This document shows, one piece after another, positions 41,052 through 50,065 of a stretch of DNA of 64,000 nt. Each line of letters begins with the position of its first letter. Positions within the stretch are counted from its first letter, which is position 1. The notes beneath the pieces were generated by a model, which saw only the letters and a program-made list of their open reading frames with translations, searched no databases and was not told the origin of the DNA. The position numbers and the translations under genes are program-made. This stretch comes from Candidatus Nitrosocosmicus oleophilus (GTDB lineage: Archaea > Thermoproteota > Nitrososphaeria > Nitrososphaerales > Nitrososphaeraceae), in NCBI RefSeq assembly GCF_000802205.1, contig NZ_CP012850.1:310001-374000 (forward strand). Direction: 5' to 3'.

Positions 41052-41666
41052 ATGACAATAAAATTATTGGGAATTGCAGGAAGTATGAGGAGCAATTCCT
41101 ATAGTTTTAAAGCATTGGAACACGCTTTAAAAATAGCTAAGAATAATTATAATGCAGAGATTAATTTATTTGACCTCAGGAAAAATAGATTGCCTATTTA
41201 TGAACCAAATTTAAATCATGATCATATTCAAACAGCAGAAAAAGAAAGCTTACAAATGGCAAATACCCTAGTCAAATGGGCAGATGCGATTATTTTGACT
41301 TCCCCCGATTATCATGGCTCAATGTCAGGAGTATTAAAGAATTTTTTAGACTATTTTTGGAAGGAATTTTCTGGAAAAACATTTGGATACATTTGTGCAT
41401 CTCATGAAAAAGGCCTTACAGTAATGGAACAAATGAGGACTGCAGTAAGACAATGCTACGGTTGGAGTATGCCATATGGCATATCCACAAGCTCCGATGA
41501 CTTTGATGATGCAGGCAACATAACAAACAAGAAAACATTACTAAGGATAGAAATGCTATCTAGAGATTTGGTATATTACGGAAAAGCTATTAGAAATCAA
41601 TTTCTCACAGACGCCTCAAATAAAGTCAAAGAATCTTATTCATTTCTTACAGCAAATAAAGACTAA
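41052..41666 (+). CDS. NADPH-dependent FMN reductase family flavoprotein
   Basis: 204 residues. The flavodoxin-like start LLGIAGSMRSNSYSFKALEH carries the GSxRxxS FMN-phosphate loop; IILTSPDYHGSMSGVLKNFL is the isoalloxazine-binding block; GKTFGYICASHEKG follows. Full length for the family. Reduces flavin or quinone-type acceptors with NAD(P)H in the cytoplasm. The remnant at 9075 is the head of a related gene. A TATA-like region and adenine-rich leader (aaatgaaaaaaaactaatg) precede ATG 41052. Confidence 0.85.
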   Translation: MTIKLLGIAGSMRSNSYSFKALEHALKIAKNNYNAEINLFDLRKNRLPIYEPNLNHDHIQTAEKESLQMANTLVKWADAIILTSPDYHGSMSGVLKNFLDYFWKEFSGKTFGYICASHEKGLTVMEQMRTAVRQCYGWSMPYGISTSSDDFDDAGNITNKKTLLRIEMLSRDLVYYGKAIRNQFLTDASNKVKESYSFLTANKD

Positions 41667-41770
41667 ACAATAATACTAATAAAAGCATTTTATTAGTTTC
41701 TACTATAATTTAAAGACATAGAAAACAATCATATGTCTTAATGATAATTTAATCAATAATTACATACCAA

Positions 41771-42685
41771 TTGTACAAAACCAATACAACATCTTTTTTA
41801 AAATGGGCAGGTGGAAAGAGAAGGCTAGTTACATCGTTAGACAAACTTACACCCACTAGCGTTGATAGATATTTTGAGCCTTTTTTAGGTAGTGGTGCTT
41901 TTTTCTTTCATTTAGTCCAATCAAGGAAACACTTTAAAGCTTACTTATCAGATTCAAATCCTCATTTAATCAACACGTACAGAGAAGTAAGAGATAACGT
42001 AAATGAACTGATAGAAATTCTTATGGATCACCAAATCAGTTATCATGAAAATGGAGAAAAGTATTACTATTCCGTTAGAGACAATCAAAGTAATAAAACC
42101 AATACAGAAGCAGCAGCAAAGTTTATTTTCTTGAATAAGACATGTTATAATGGATTGTACAGGGTGAACAAGATAGGAAACTTTAATGTTCCCCATGGGA
42201 GATATTTTAATCCAAAAATATGCAACAAAGAGAAGCTTATTGATTGCTCAAGTTTGCTTAATAATGAGGAGGTAAAGATTGTTTGTGATATTTATAAAAA
42301 TACTACTTTAAAGTGTAAAGAAAAGGATTTTGTTTATTTGGATCCTCCCTATTTTCCAGTATCAAGAACATCAAACTTTACAGATTACACTAAAGAAAGT
42401 TTTGGAATTCAACAACACCAAGAATTGGCGAGTGAGTTTGATAGACTAGACAGCATTGGCTCTAAAGTATTGCTCTCTAATTCTAATTCAGAATATGTTA
42501 AATCATTATATAAAAAATACTGTATTTTAAAGGTGAAATCTACTAGGAGTATTAACTGCAATGCAGATAGGAGAAGTGATCACCACGACTTGATAATCTC
42601 AAATTACAATAGAAGAATAAAGGATACAGAGAAGACAGCCCATAAGTTAAACAAGCCGATGATATCAAAAATAGTAAGCGACTGA
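41771..42685 (+). CDS. Dam-type DNA adenine N6-methyltransferase (orphan)
   Basis: 304 residues from TTG. Class-alpha order is clear: FLKWAGGKRRL and EPFLGSGAFFFHL (SAM binding), LSDSNPHLINTYREV, NKTCYNGLYRVN then GNFNVPHGRYF (target recognition), and the catalytic DPPY (VYLDPPYFPVS). D12-class enzymes of this kind methylate adenine in GATC or similar sites. No restriction endonuclease gene is adjacent, so it is an orphan methylase that may serve regulation or protection. The C-terminal ~30 residues are a basic extension. Confidence 0.88.
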   Translation: MYKTNTTSFLKWAGGKRRLVTSLDKLTPTSVDRYFEPFLGSGAFFFHLVQSRKHFKAYLSDSNPHLINTYREVRDNVNELIEILMDHQISYHENGEKYYYSVRDNQSNKTNTEAAAKFIFLNKTCYNGLYRVNKIGNFNVPHGRYFNPKICNKEKLIDCSSLLNNEEVKIVCDIYKNTTLKCKEKDFVYLDPPYFPVSRTSNFTDYTKESFGIQQHQELASEFDRLDSIGSKVLLSNSNSEYVKSLYKKYCILKVKSTRSINCNADRRSDHHDLIISNYNRRIKDTEKTAHKLNKPMISKIVSD

Positions 42686-42754
42686 TGTATTCATATATGT
42701 GTATATACGTCTTATCAATTAGTTATAAAAAATACTGAAATTCACGGGGGAAAC

Positions 42755-43855
42755 TCAGATTAATCCTACCATACGAAGCTTTTGAGGCAAATAGGTTTCG
42801 GATAGATATTTAAATCCATGTTTAAAAAAAGCATCCAATTCACATTTTTCCTTTTTATTTAAAAAGAGATTTAGTTCTTTTTGCCATTGTTTATTTTGCA
42901 TCCAAGGCTTCTTTTTCATGTCATTGGCTCTATTAATATCTTCATCACTTGCTGTCAACCGAGCAACTTCTGGAATGTTATACTGATAAATATCTGAAAA
43001 CATCATTCCAAGGACCTGAGCATTTGGAGTTACCAGCCTTTCACTATCATAACTCAACGATTCACTACCAATTTTGTACCTTAAAGCAATACCTAAGCCC
43101 CAAGGATCTGCATCGGCAAAAACTACCACAGGTTTTTTCCACTGTTCATTTAGAATCTTCACCATCATTCTTGTTGCACGATCCGGTTCACCCGATCCAG
43201 TCAATAAAATAGCGTTGTATTTCTGAATAAAACCAGATTTTCTTATATTATTTAGAACAGTATCTTTTTCGACCACCATTACAAAGTCCGCCTTGACATC
43301 ATCTATTTGGACATCCCCCATATTAGTAGGGATAAGTTGAGATGTAGCCCTGCTTCCAAGATTGCAATCTATAATATCACCCCCAACCCGTAATTTTATA
43401 GGGCCAGAAATCATTCCTTTAGGTTTTGAAGTTACAGAAAACTCCTCTCTCGGGATTCCAGTTAGAAGTTCGACAGCTTTTATTGCGTTATCAGAATCCT
43501 CTTGGCCTGTCCAAAATTTTTGCTTGTTTTTATCATCTCCAACATTACTAAGGGTTGCATAATACATACCTCGAATAGTACTTTCCATATCTTCATCAAG
43601 TAGTTTTTTTACCGCATTGGCCATGACCAAATATTGAGCAAAAGTGGGTATTTTCTTTACACTATCGGGACTAACTTCAACTTTTTTGTCACCTGTCGTA
43701 AGCATTCTTTTTTCATCGGACCAGACTGTATTATCATATCCTATTTTTGGTAAATCCAAGATAGGCATTTGATTTTGCTTGATTACATCGTCAGATATTT
43801 TTCTCATAATCCTTTTTATGATAGTCACAAATTCTTGTTTTTTTGCAATAGACAA
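42755..43855 (-). CDS. top6A: DNA topoisomerase VI subunit A
   Basis: 366 residues, full length. The winged-helix catalytic Tyr is in STIRGMYYATLSN (residue ~98). The Toprim metal residues are VVEKD and FADADPWG. LLTGSGEPDRATRMMVK is the conserved block between them. Cuts DNA in the A2B2 enzyme that relaxes supercoils and decatenates. Its gene lies 12 bases after top6B, so the two form an operon read leftward. Confidence 0.95.
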   Translation of the reverse strand: MSIAKKQEFVTIIKRIMRKISDDVIKQNQMPILDLPKIGYDNTVWSDEKRMLTTGDKKVEVSPDSVKKIPTFAQYLVMANAVKKLLDEDMESTIRGMYYATLSNVGDDKNKQKFWTGQEDSDNAIKAVELLTGIPREEFSVTSKPKGMISGPIKLRVGGDIIDCNLGSRATSQLIPTNMGDVQIDDVKADFVMVVEKDTVLNNIRKSGFIQKYNAILLTGSGEPDRATRMMVKILNEQWKKPVVVFADADPWGLGIALRYKIGSESLSYDSERLVTPNAQVLGMMFSDIYQYNIPEVARLTASDEDINRANDMKKKPWMQNKQWQKELNLFLNKKEKCELDAFFKHGFKYLSETYLPQKLRMVGLI

Positions 43856-43867
43856 TAGATAGATTAT

Positions 43868-46345
43868 TTACTTCTTTTTACCCTTATTTACCCTTTTACT
43901 ATAGAAATCTATCGTTGATTGAACTTCTTTGGTTTTAGATTGATTTGGAGCATTTTTAGGGGATTTATTCATTTTTGTCCTGTTAACATTTGTTTTTATA
44001 GTGAGACTCTTGTTTTTCTTATTTGTAGTGTCCTGTTCTTTGATGATTAATTTCTTGTTTGTTCCTTTGGGTTTTTTATATTTAGTAACATTTCTTGTAG
44101 GATCAACCTTAGTTAATTTGCCAGCTAAGATAGGATCGACTTTTTTATTGTCCTTTTTCTTACTTTCTAGCTTGTTCAAGTTTGGTTTAGAAGAGACCAT
44201 ATTTTTGGTATCTTTGGTATCTTTGGTATCTTTGGTATCTTTGGTATCTTTGGTATCTTTGGTTTCTTTGGTCTTTTGGGTATCTTTGGTCTTTTGGGGC
44301 TCCTGTATGTCCGGCTCTAGATCTGTACCTGCAAGATCCATTTTTTCAAATGCTTGAACGGGCAAAGTAGAATCAGCAGAAGAAGCGTCGCCTATGTCTA
44401 TTTGTGGTTTTTTGGATAAATGATTTTCAATCAATCTAGTAAACGATTCGTTTAATTTTGAATTTTTACTACCAAGTGATTCATTTATTGAATCGACTAT
44501 GAAAGGCAGATAGTGTTTATATAATCTGATCTTATTTTCTGCCTCCTTTAATTTGAGCTCTTTTCGTATTTGTGTACTTAATTTCCTATATAGTTCCGAT
44601 AGACATGATTTCATATAGTATTTCAGTTCGCCTTCTGAAGCAATGCTCTCTTTTCCGGCGGTTTTGTAAGGGATTTTGGTCGAACAAATATGGAAAAAAA
44701 TATGTAATGGTAAAACCTCAATGACTCTATCTTTTTTGGATTCTTTGTTGACGGAAAATTGTTCCTTTGCTTGTTTTTTAGTGATCCCCATCTTGTTAAT
44801 CTCTACTTCTGATATAACCTCTCTAGCAACGTCGGACCCTTCATCGTACAATAGAGGAATCTTATTAGCAAAACGATATAACTTGAATGATGGAATATCA
44901 CCACCATAAGCCAAACCAGTTTCTACTACTGTGGGCCTATTATTTATGACACATGTTCTTGATGTATAAGTGGTAAGTACAGGCTTGAGGACTTTAACTG
45001 AAAAATTTGATTTTAATAGACTATTTTTGAATGGTGTTGGTCTTGTTTCGTCATTTTGTACTGATTCAAAAGTTGATGCAGTAACAGTATCATTGGTCAC
45101 TTGAGGATTAGAATTGGTATTATTAAGAATAGGTTTTTCAGCTGTGGCAAGGGCGGGGGTGGTAGGGGAGGTGGGAGGGAAGGAGGGGACGGTAACCGTT
45201 ACTCCTGTAGTATCATTCCCTTTATTTGAAACAATGGTATATTCGGACATCATTCCTATTGTGAGAACTTCTTGTCCAATAGGGCTCAAATGATCTGTAT
45301 TTGGATTCTGGAATTTGGTTTTTTTGCAAATGTTTACAATTTTAATAAGATCATGCTCGCTAAAATCACCAGTAGGGGTCTTTAATGATAATCCAGTATT
45401 AGTAACAATATCCTTTGCCTTTTCATAGGAAAGCTTTTGAAAAGACGAACTTAAAATTTTTGGTAAAGACATTTTTTGAGTTTGAAATTTAGAGATCGCT
45501 TTTTTTAAGGTTTTTAGATCCATATCGGAAGGGTGGGGCAAGATTTCTTGTGCCGGATTAGGCATTATTGATGTCCTTCTATTAAATTGAAATATGCCAT
45601 CATCAGTTTCAAAGGTTATAGATGAATATGGATTTACAATACTCGTTTCAGAAACATACTCATAAATTTTGTTCTTAGTAATAGGTACTAACTTTGCCCT
45701 TAAAATTACTTCTATCCTAAAACCAGATGTGTCCTGAATACGAGAGTGCTGTTTAGGCAGCAATTTTTTTGACAATACAATAGGTTTATTGGTTCCGATA
45801 TCAGTTCTTAACTCAAAATAATATTCATCCTGTTCATCAATTGATTTATTCCATACTTTTATTGGAAAATCGGTATCCTTTGTAGAAAAAGCCGCCACCA
45901 TTTTCAAACCAACTCCAAAGAGTCCCCTTTGCTGTTTCTCCATGTATTTGGCAGAAGTTAGAAAAGAGCAAACTGCTATAGGTAGTTTATCTGAATTTAT
46001 CCCGGTTCCATTGTCTTCACACGCCAACATCCATAAATCATTAGCTTGATCAAAAATTTTTAATGAAACTTTAATAGACGGCAGAATCGAAAAACTTTCG
46101 CAAGAGTCCAAAGAGTTTTCTATCAGTTCTCTAATGGCCATGTATAAGATACGTTCACCGGTAAACCCAGCTAATGCGGAATTATCCACAAAAAATTCGG
46201 ATTCTGCCTTCTTATTATAAATAATTTTATACTTTTCTAGCTTTGTTGTTGATGGAGAGCTATCCCTCTTTAATTCTTCAACTTCTACTCTTATTTTGTC
46301 TTCGGTAGAATCTAAGACGGTGGAGGCAGATTTATTCGGCATCAA
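43868..46345 (-). CDS. top6B: DNA topoisomerase VI subunit B with extended Lys/Thr-rich tail
   Basis: 825 residues, well above the usual ~530. The GHKL ATPase has IRELIENSLDSCE (N box), ACEDNGTGI (G1) and GLFGVGLKMVAAFS (G2). The transducer region follows, interrupted by a Pro/Thr/Asn-rich insert near residues 370-440 (VTVTVPSFPPTSPTTPA). From ~residue 670 the chain becomes a low-complexity tail: seven KDT units, then many Lys-rich segments (KNKSLTIKTNVNRTKMNKSP) ending STIDFYSKRVNKGKKK. The tail is probably disordered and DNA-binding. First gene of the operon. Confidence 0.93.
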   Translation of the reverse strand: MMPNKSASTVLDSTEDKIRVEVEELKRDSSPSTTKLEKYKIIYNKKAESEFFVDNSALAGFTGERILYMAIRELIENSLDSCESFSILPSIKVSLKIFDQANDLWMLACEDNGTGINSDKLPIAVCSFLTSAKYMEKQQRGLFGVGLKMVAAFSTKDTDFPIKVWNKSIDEQDEYYFELRTDIGTNKPIVLSKKLLPKQHSRIQDTSGFRIEVILRAKLVPITKNKIYEYVSETSIVNPYSSITFETDDGIFQFNRRTSIMPNPAQEILPHPSDMDLKTLKKAISKFQTQKMSLPKILSSSFQKLSYEKAKDIVTNTGLSLKTPTGDFSEHDLIKIVNICKKTKFQNPNTDHLSPIGQEVLTIGMMSEYTIVSNKGNDTTGVTVTVPSFPPTSPTTPALATAEKPILNNTNSNPQVTNDTVTASTFESVQNDETRPTPFKNSLLKSNFSVKVLKPVLTTYTSRTCVINNRPTVVETGLAYGGDIPSFKLYRFANKIPLLYDEGSDVAREVISEVEINKMGITKKQAKEQFSVNKESKKDRVIEVLPLHIFFHICSTKIPYKTAGKESIASEGELKYYMKSCLSELYRKLSTQIRKELKLKEAENKIRLYKHYLPFIVDSINESLGSKNSKLNESFTRLIENHLSKKPQIDIGDASSADSTLPVQAFEKMDLAGTDLEPDIQEPQKTKDTQKTKETKDTKDTKDTKDTKDTKDTKNMVSSKPNLNKLESKKKDNKKVDPILAGKLTKVDPTRNVTKYKKPKGTNKKLIIKEQDTTNKKNKSLTIKTNVNRTKMNKSPKNAPNQSKTKEVQSTIDFYSKRVNKGKKK
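44203..44282. repeat. 9-bp tandem repeat, about 7 copies
   Basis: tttggtatc units, in frame, encoding KDT repeats in the top6B tail, followed by imperfect KET/KTQ units. Confidence 0.75.
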
Positions 46346-46411
46346 ATACTTTAATTAATATCTTATTTGATTTAATCGTTATTCATGCCCATTGTATATT
46401 ACATGTTTAAC

Positions 46412-46570
46412 CTAGTCGATTTGAGAACCATATGGTGTAGATGAATTCTTCAATTCCTTTAAAGTAGGTGGAAGAATTTCTATATAATACCGTTTTCTTT
46501 CCTTTTGAATAACTAGATAATCGGATCCAGAGCCAACTATATTTCCATTCAATAATTCTTTAATTTTCAA
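46412..46570 (-). CDS. Small protein upstream of top6B (52 aa)
   Basis: TTG-started frame: MKIKELLNGNIVGSGSDYLV, IQKERKRYYIEILPPTLKEL, then KNSSTPYGSQID. The composition and the strand-like YLVIQKERKRYYIEIL look genuinely coding. It sits 67 bp upstream of top6B on the same strand and might be its leading operon member. No family recognised. Confidence 0.45.
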   Translation of the reverse strand: MKIKELLNGNIVGSGSDYLVIQKERKRYYIEILPPTLKELKNSSTPYGSQID

Positions 46571-46754
46571 CCAGATTAAATAGATGCATTAGTCAATATT
46601 TTTGGTTTTCCATGATATAGAATTTGATTTTAAGGTTTGACATGATCATGCTAAACAGTTAGTCAATCAGTCTGCCAATTAATCTATCAACTAACTGTTT
46701 ACTTCAATTGGTTTTCAAAGATTAGTGTAAAAATATTTAAGAATTCAACTATCA

Positions 46755-46943
46755 ATGTTTTCCATGGATGCCAGATGTGTAAATTGCAACAACAAGGCAA
46801 ATTTTGATATTGAAAAGAATAAGATAAAATGTGAAAAATGTGGAATGGAAATAGATTACGATGAGTATATTGAACAAATGAAAGAAAAAGCTGTTACTTT
46901 AGCAGATAATTTTCAATCAAGTTGGGATAAGGGAGGATTCTAG
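46755..46943 (+). CDS. Small zinc-ribbon protein (62 aa)
   Basis: MDARCVNCNNKANFDIEKNK then IKCEKCGMEIDYDEYIEQMK: two CxxC knuckles 16 residues apart, as in TFIIB-type or rubredoxin-like ribbons. Probably starts at the second Met (MDARC). The C-terminus is a short helix with Trp (FQSSWDKGGF). Divergent from top6B. Role unknown; transcription- or translation-linked small zinc ribbons are common in archaea. Confidence 0.7.
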   Translation: MFSMDARCVNCNNKANFDIEKNKIKCEKCGMEIDYDEYIEQMKEKAVTLADNFQSSWDKGGF

Positions 46944-47095
46944 GTGATCTAAAAAATAACCTGAATGCGATTAGTTTGTTGTACAAGAAATACAAGTTTA
47001 AAGTGAAAATTTCTTGGAACCGAACAAGGGACTATAAGGAAGAATGCAATTTTTAGCAAGATTAATTAAGGCTGAAAATTTATCTATTAAAGACT

Positions 47096-47497
47096 TTGGT
47101 AGAATTTAAAGTAGTTATTTCAGATTCAAAAGGTAAAAGCACTAGTCAAGAGTTGAAGGATAAGAGTGCTCAACCACTATTAGGTTCTAAGCTTGGAGAC
47201 ATATTAGAATCATCTATTTTGGGATTTAAGGAAGGGAAAATAAAGTTAACCGGCGGGAGCGACAAATCAGGTACACCTATGAGATCAGATCTACACGGGG
47301 CTACAAAAAAATATGTCCTCATGACTAAGGGAGTCGGAATGCGAAATCTAGCACCTGGAGAAAGAAAAAGAAAATTGGTTAGAGGGAATATGATCACAGA
47401 GGAAATTTATCAATTAAATTGTCGACTGATTGATGCGACATTGCCTGAAAAAGAACAACAAACTTCAACACAAGAAGAAGCCCAGGTAACTAAATAA
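47096..47497 (+). CDS. rps6e: Ribosomal protein S6e
   Basis: 133 residues from TTG. Signature parts: FKVVISDSKGKSTSQEL, LGSKLGD, ITGGSDKSG(T/F)PMR in the form LTGGSDKSGTPMRSDL, and GERKRKLVRGNMITEEIYQL. Component of the archaeal small ribosomal subunit. The C-terminal Gln/Glu tail is variable. It precedes aIF2 gamma, the arrangement seen across archaea. Confidence 0.95.
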   Translation: MVEFKVVISDSKGKSTSQELKDKSAQPLLGSKLGDILESSILGFKEGKIKLTGGSDKSGTPMRSDLHGATKKYVLMTKGVGMRNLAPGERKRKLVRGNMITEEIYQLNCRLIDATLPEKEQQTSTQEEAQVTK

Positions 47498-47565
47498 ATT
47501 CAAAAAATATTTCTCTTATCTTCATTTCATAATTATCTGTTTTATTACTTTAAGTAAATTAATAT

Positions 47566-48852
47566 TTGAAAGAAAAAATACAACAGATATTGCACTGGAA
47601 GGATACTTTACCTGAGTGGTATATTCAAAAATATGGTTATCAACCATGTATAAACATAGGTACCTCAGGACATGTAGATCATGGTAAAACTACACTTATT
47701 GAAGCTATAACAGGAGTTTGGACAAGCGGTCATAGTGAAGAGCTTCGACGAGGAATTACGATTAAAGTGGGTTATGCAGATGCCGCCTTTTATAAATGTC
47801 CCAATTGTCAACCTCCATCAAATTATTCTGTTCAACCTAAATGTGGTATATGTAATTCTGAAGCACAATTATCAAGAGTAGTAAGTTTCGTTGACTCGCC
47901 TGGTCATGAAAGTTTGATGGCTAACATGCTTTCCGGAGGTGCTCTTATGGATGGCGCAATATTAGTTGTTGCAGCTAATGAAAAAGTCCCCCAACCACAG
48001 ACTAGAGAACATCTATTAGCATTACAGGTATTAGGGATTGAAAATATTGTAATCGTACAAAATAAAGTCGATCTAACTGAAAAAGAAAATGCAGTAGAAA
48101 ATTATAACCAAATAAAAGAATTTGTAAAGGGAAGTGTAGCTGAAAATGCCCCAATAATTCCCATATCTGCACAACACAAGGCAAATATCGATGTATTAAT
48201 TGAATACATTGAAAAATACATTCCCACGCCAGAAAGAATTCACAATAAAAATGGTATAATGCATATATTAAGATCTTTTGATATCAACAAACCAGGTACA
48301 CCCATTAAAAACATCAAAGGAGGTGTTTTAGGAGGGGCTTTAATTCAAGGTGAATTTGAAACAGGTAGTGAAATAGAAATTTTACCTGGAATTTACAATG
48401 AAAAGAAGAACAAATATGAACCTATTTTTTCTGAGGTAGGGTCACTAGCTACTGGTGCAGGATTGGTAGATAAAGTGAAGCCAGGTGGATTGGTCGCAAT
48501 AGGTTCAAAACTGGACCCGTCATTTATTAAAAGTGATTCATTGATAGGTGCAGTGGTTGGAAAACCGAATTCATTGCCCCCAGTTGTCGATGAAATTTCA
48601 ATTGACATTAATTTATTCGATACCGCGGTTGGAACACAGGATTTAGTCAAGGTTGAACCAATCAAAACCAAGGAAAATTTAAGATTGAATATAGGAACAG
48701 CGGTTACGATAGGAAATGTTACGAATTCAAAAAATCAGAAGATCGAGGTAAAAATAAAGAAACCGATATGTTTGATGCCCCAAAGCAGAGTAGCTTTAAG
48801 CCGGAGAATAGCAGATCGATGGCGATTGATAGGTGCAGGAATAGCTGTATAA
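47566..48852 (+). CDS. eif2g: Translation initiation factor aIF2 subunit gamma
   Basis: 428 residues from TTG. G1 GHVDHGKTTL, switch region RRGITIKVGYAD, zinc knuckle CPNC...CGIC, G3 DSPGH and G4 NKVD are all present, followed by domain 2 (NKPGTPIKNIKGGVLGGALI) and domain 3 ending in RIADRWRLIGAG. Carries Met-tRNAi to the small subunit together with alpha and beta. A six-base gap separates it from the PIN gene, so they are co-transcribed. Confidence 0.96.
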   Translation: MKEKIQQILHWKDTLPEWYIQKYGYQPCINIGTSGHVDHGKTTLIEAITGVWTSGHSEELRRGITIKVGYADAAFYKCPNCQPPSNYSVQPKCGICNSEAQLSRVVSFVDSPGHESLMANMLSGGALMDGAILVVAANEKVPQPQTREHLLALQVLGIENIVIVQNKVDLTEKENAVENYNQIKEFVKGSVAENAPIIPISAQHKANIDVLIEYIEKYIPTPERIHNKNGIMHILRSFDINKPGTPIKNIKGGVLGGALIQGEFETGSEIEILPGIYNEKKNKYEPIFSEVGSLATGAGLVDKVKPGGLVAIGSKLDPSFIKSDSLIGAVVGKPNSLPPVVDEISIDINLFDTAVGTQDLVKVEPIKTKENLRLNIGTAVTIGNVTNSKNQKIEVKIKKPICLMPQSRVALSRRIADRWRLIGAGIAV

Positions 48853-48858
48853 ATCAAG

Positions 48859-49308
48859 ATGGAGGTTATTTCTGACACTAGTTTTTTAATGGTTTTATGC
48901 TATGATCCGGTCAAAAACCGGGACGCTCTAGAATCTAGATTTGGAAAACTTGTATGGCTCATCCATCCAGAAACGATTAATGAACTAGCACAGTTAGAAA
49001 TAACAGCAGGAATAAAGAGATCAAAAATTGCCAGTCTTTCATTAAAAATAATAAATGATCGGATAAAAAAAGGAGATTTCAAGTATTTAGACAACGATGA
49101 ACTCAATAAGTTAGAAATAACACAAGCCAATTCAACCGTCGATTCCATTTTATTAAATATCTCAGTAGATAAAAGACTCCCATTAGCAACGATAGACAAG
49201 AATTTAATTAAAAGGGCCCTTAAAAAAGGAGTTGATGTATTCACATTAAAAAGCAATAGGATTATTTTTGTACATTCCAAAGTCAGGTCAAATTTAAATT
49301 ATTCCTGA
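48859..49308 (+). CDS. PIN-domain protein of the aIF2 gamma cluster
   Basis: 149 residues. Acidic PIN residues: ISDTSFLM (first Asp), HPETINELAQL (Glu) and LPLATIDKNLIKRA (Asp). Belongs to the Fcf1/UPF0129-like PIN proteins conserved beside aIF2 gamma in archaea, thought to act in rRNA processing. No antitoxin gene is adjacent, against a VapC role. Confidence 0.85.
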   Translation: MEVISDTSFLMVLCYDPVKNRDALESRFGKLVWLIHPETINELAQLEITAGIKRSKIASLSLKIINDRIKKGDFKYLDNDELNKLEITQANSTVDSILLNISVDKRLPLATIDKNLIKRALKKGVDVFTLKSNRIIFVHSKVRSNLNYS

Positions 49309-49324
49309 TTACTTTCTTTATATA

Positions 49325-49984
49325 ATGATGAATATTGAAGGGATTGAAATAAGATGGAATGGACATGATGGATTTAGAATTGAAGCGAATGGTAATAAAA
49401 TTTATGTTGATCCCTATAAATTAATTCCAACATATGCTCGCAAGAGTGATGCAGATATACTTTTGATTTCTCATAATCATTTTGATCATTTAAGTATAGA
49501 GGATATTAATAATGTGATAAACGAAAATACGAAAATTATTTGCTCTCATGAATGCGTGGAAGTATTAAAAAAGAATTACAAAGTGAATGAAATAATTCCC
49601 TTAAAACCCAAGGAAGCAAGGACGGTTGGAAATATGGAAATAAGAGGTATAGAGGCATACAATACCGACAAAAAATTTCATCCGAAAAAGGATGAAAAAA
49701 TAGGATTTATCATAAATATAAATGACTTGAAAATATACCATACAGGTGACACAGATATTATTCCAGAAATGGAAAATGTAAACCCAGATATTTTATTTGT
49801 GCCTGTTTCGGGTACTTATGTAATGACCGCAAAGGAAGCCGGAAAAGCCACAAATGAGTTAATAAAGCCCAAAAAAATAGCGATACCGATGCATTATGGA
49901 TCTATTGTAGGAACAGTCAAGGACGCAGAAGATTTTTGCAAAGATGTGAATATTTGTAAAACTGCAATAATGGAAATTGAATAA
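49325..49984 (+). CDS. Metallo-beta-lactamase-fold hydrolase (UlaG/UPF0173-like)
   Basis: 219 residues. Metal-binding motif ISHNHFDHLS (HxHxDH), then IYHTGDTDIIPEM and IPMHYGS with the later ligands. IRWNGHDGFRIEANGNKIYV matches the N-terminal strand pair of UPF0173. Substrate unknown. Same strand as the PIN gene, 16 bases after it. Confidence 0.85.
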   Translation: MMNIEGIEIRWNGHDGFRIEANGNKIYVDPYKLIPTYARKSDADILLISHNHFDHLSIEDINNVINENTKIICSHECVEVLKKNYKVNEIIPLKPKEARTVGNMEIRGIEAYNTDKKFHPKKDEKIGFIININDLKIYHTGDTDIIPEMENVNPDILFVPVSGTYVMTAKEAGKATNELIKPKKIAIPMHYGSIVGTVKDAEDFCKDVNICKTAIMEIE

Positions 49985-50065
49985 TCCGGCATAATTAATA
50001 ACATCATCACTAAGAATGATTAAATATTAAATAAAGTTTAAAAAATCATAATAAACGTGTAGGTA

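Noticed and set aside
41771-42685. Part of a restriction-modification system
   Set aside because: Neither neighbour resembles an endonuclease or specificity subunit. The only Mrr-like nuclease is 15 kb away and fused to a STAND ATPase.
48859-49308. VapC toxin of a toxin-antitoxin pair
   Set aside because: No antitoxin-like small gene is adjacent, and the place after aIF2 gamma is the conserved site of an Fcf1-like PIN protein in archaea.
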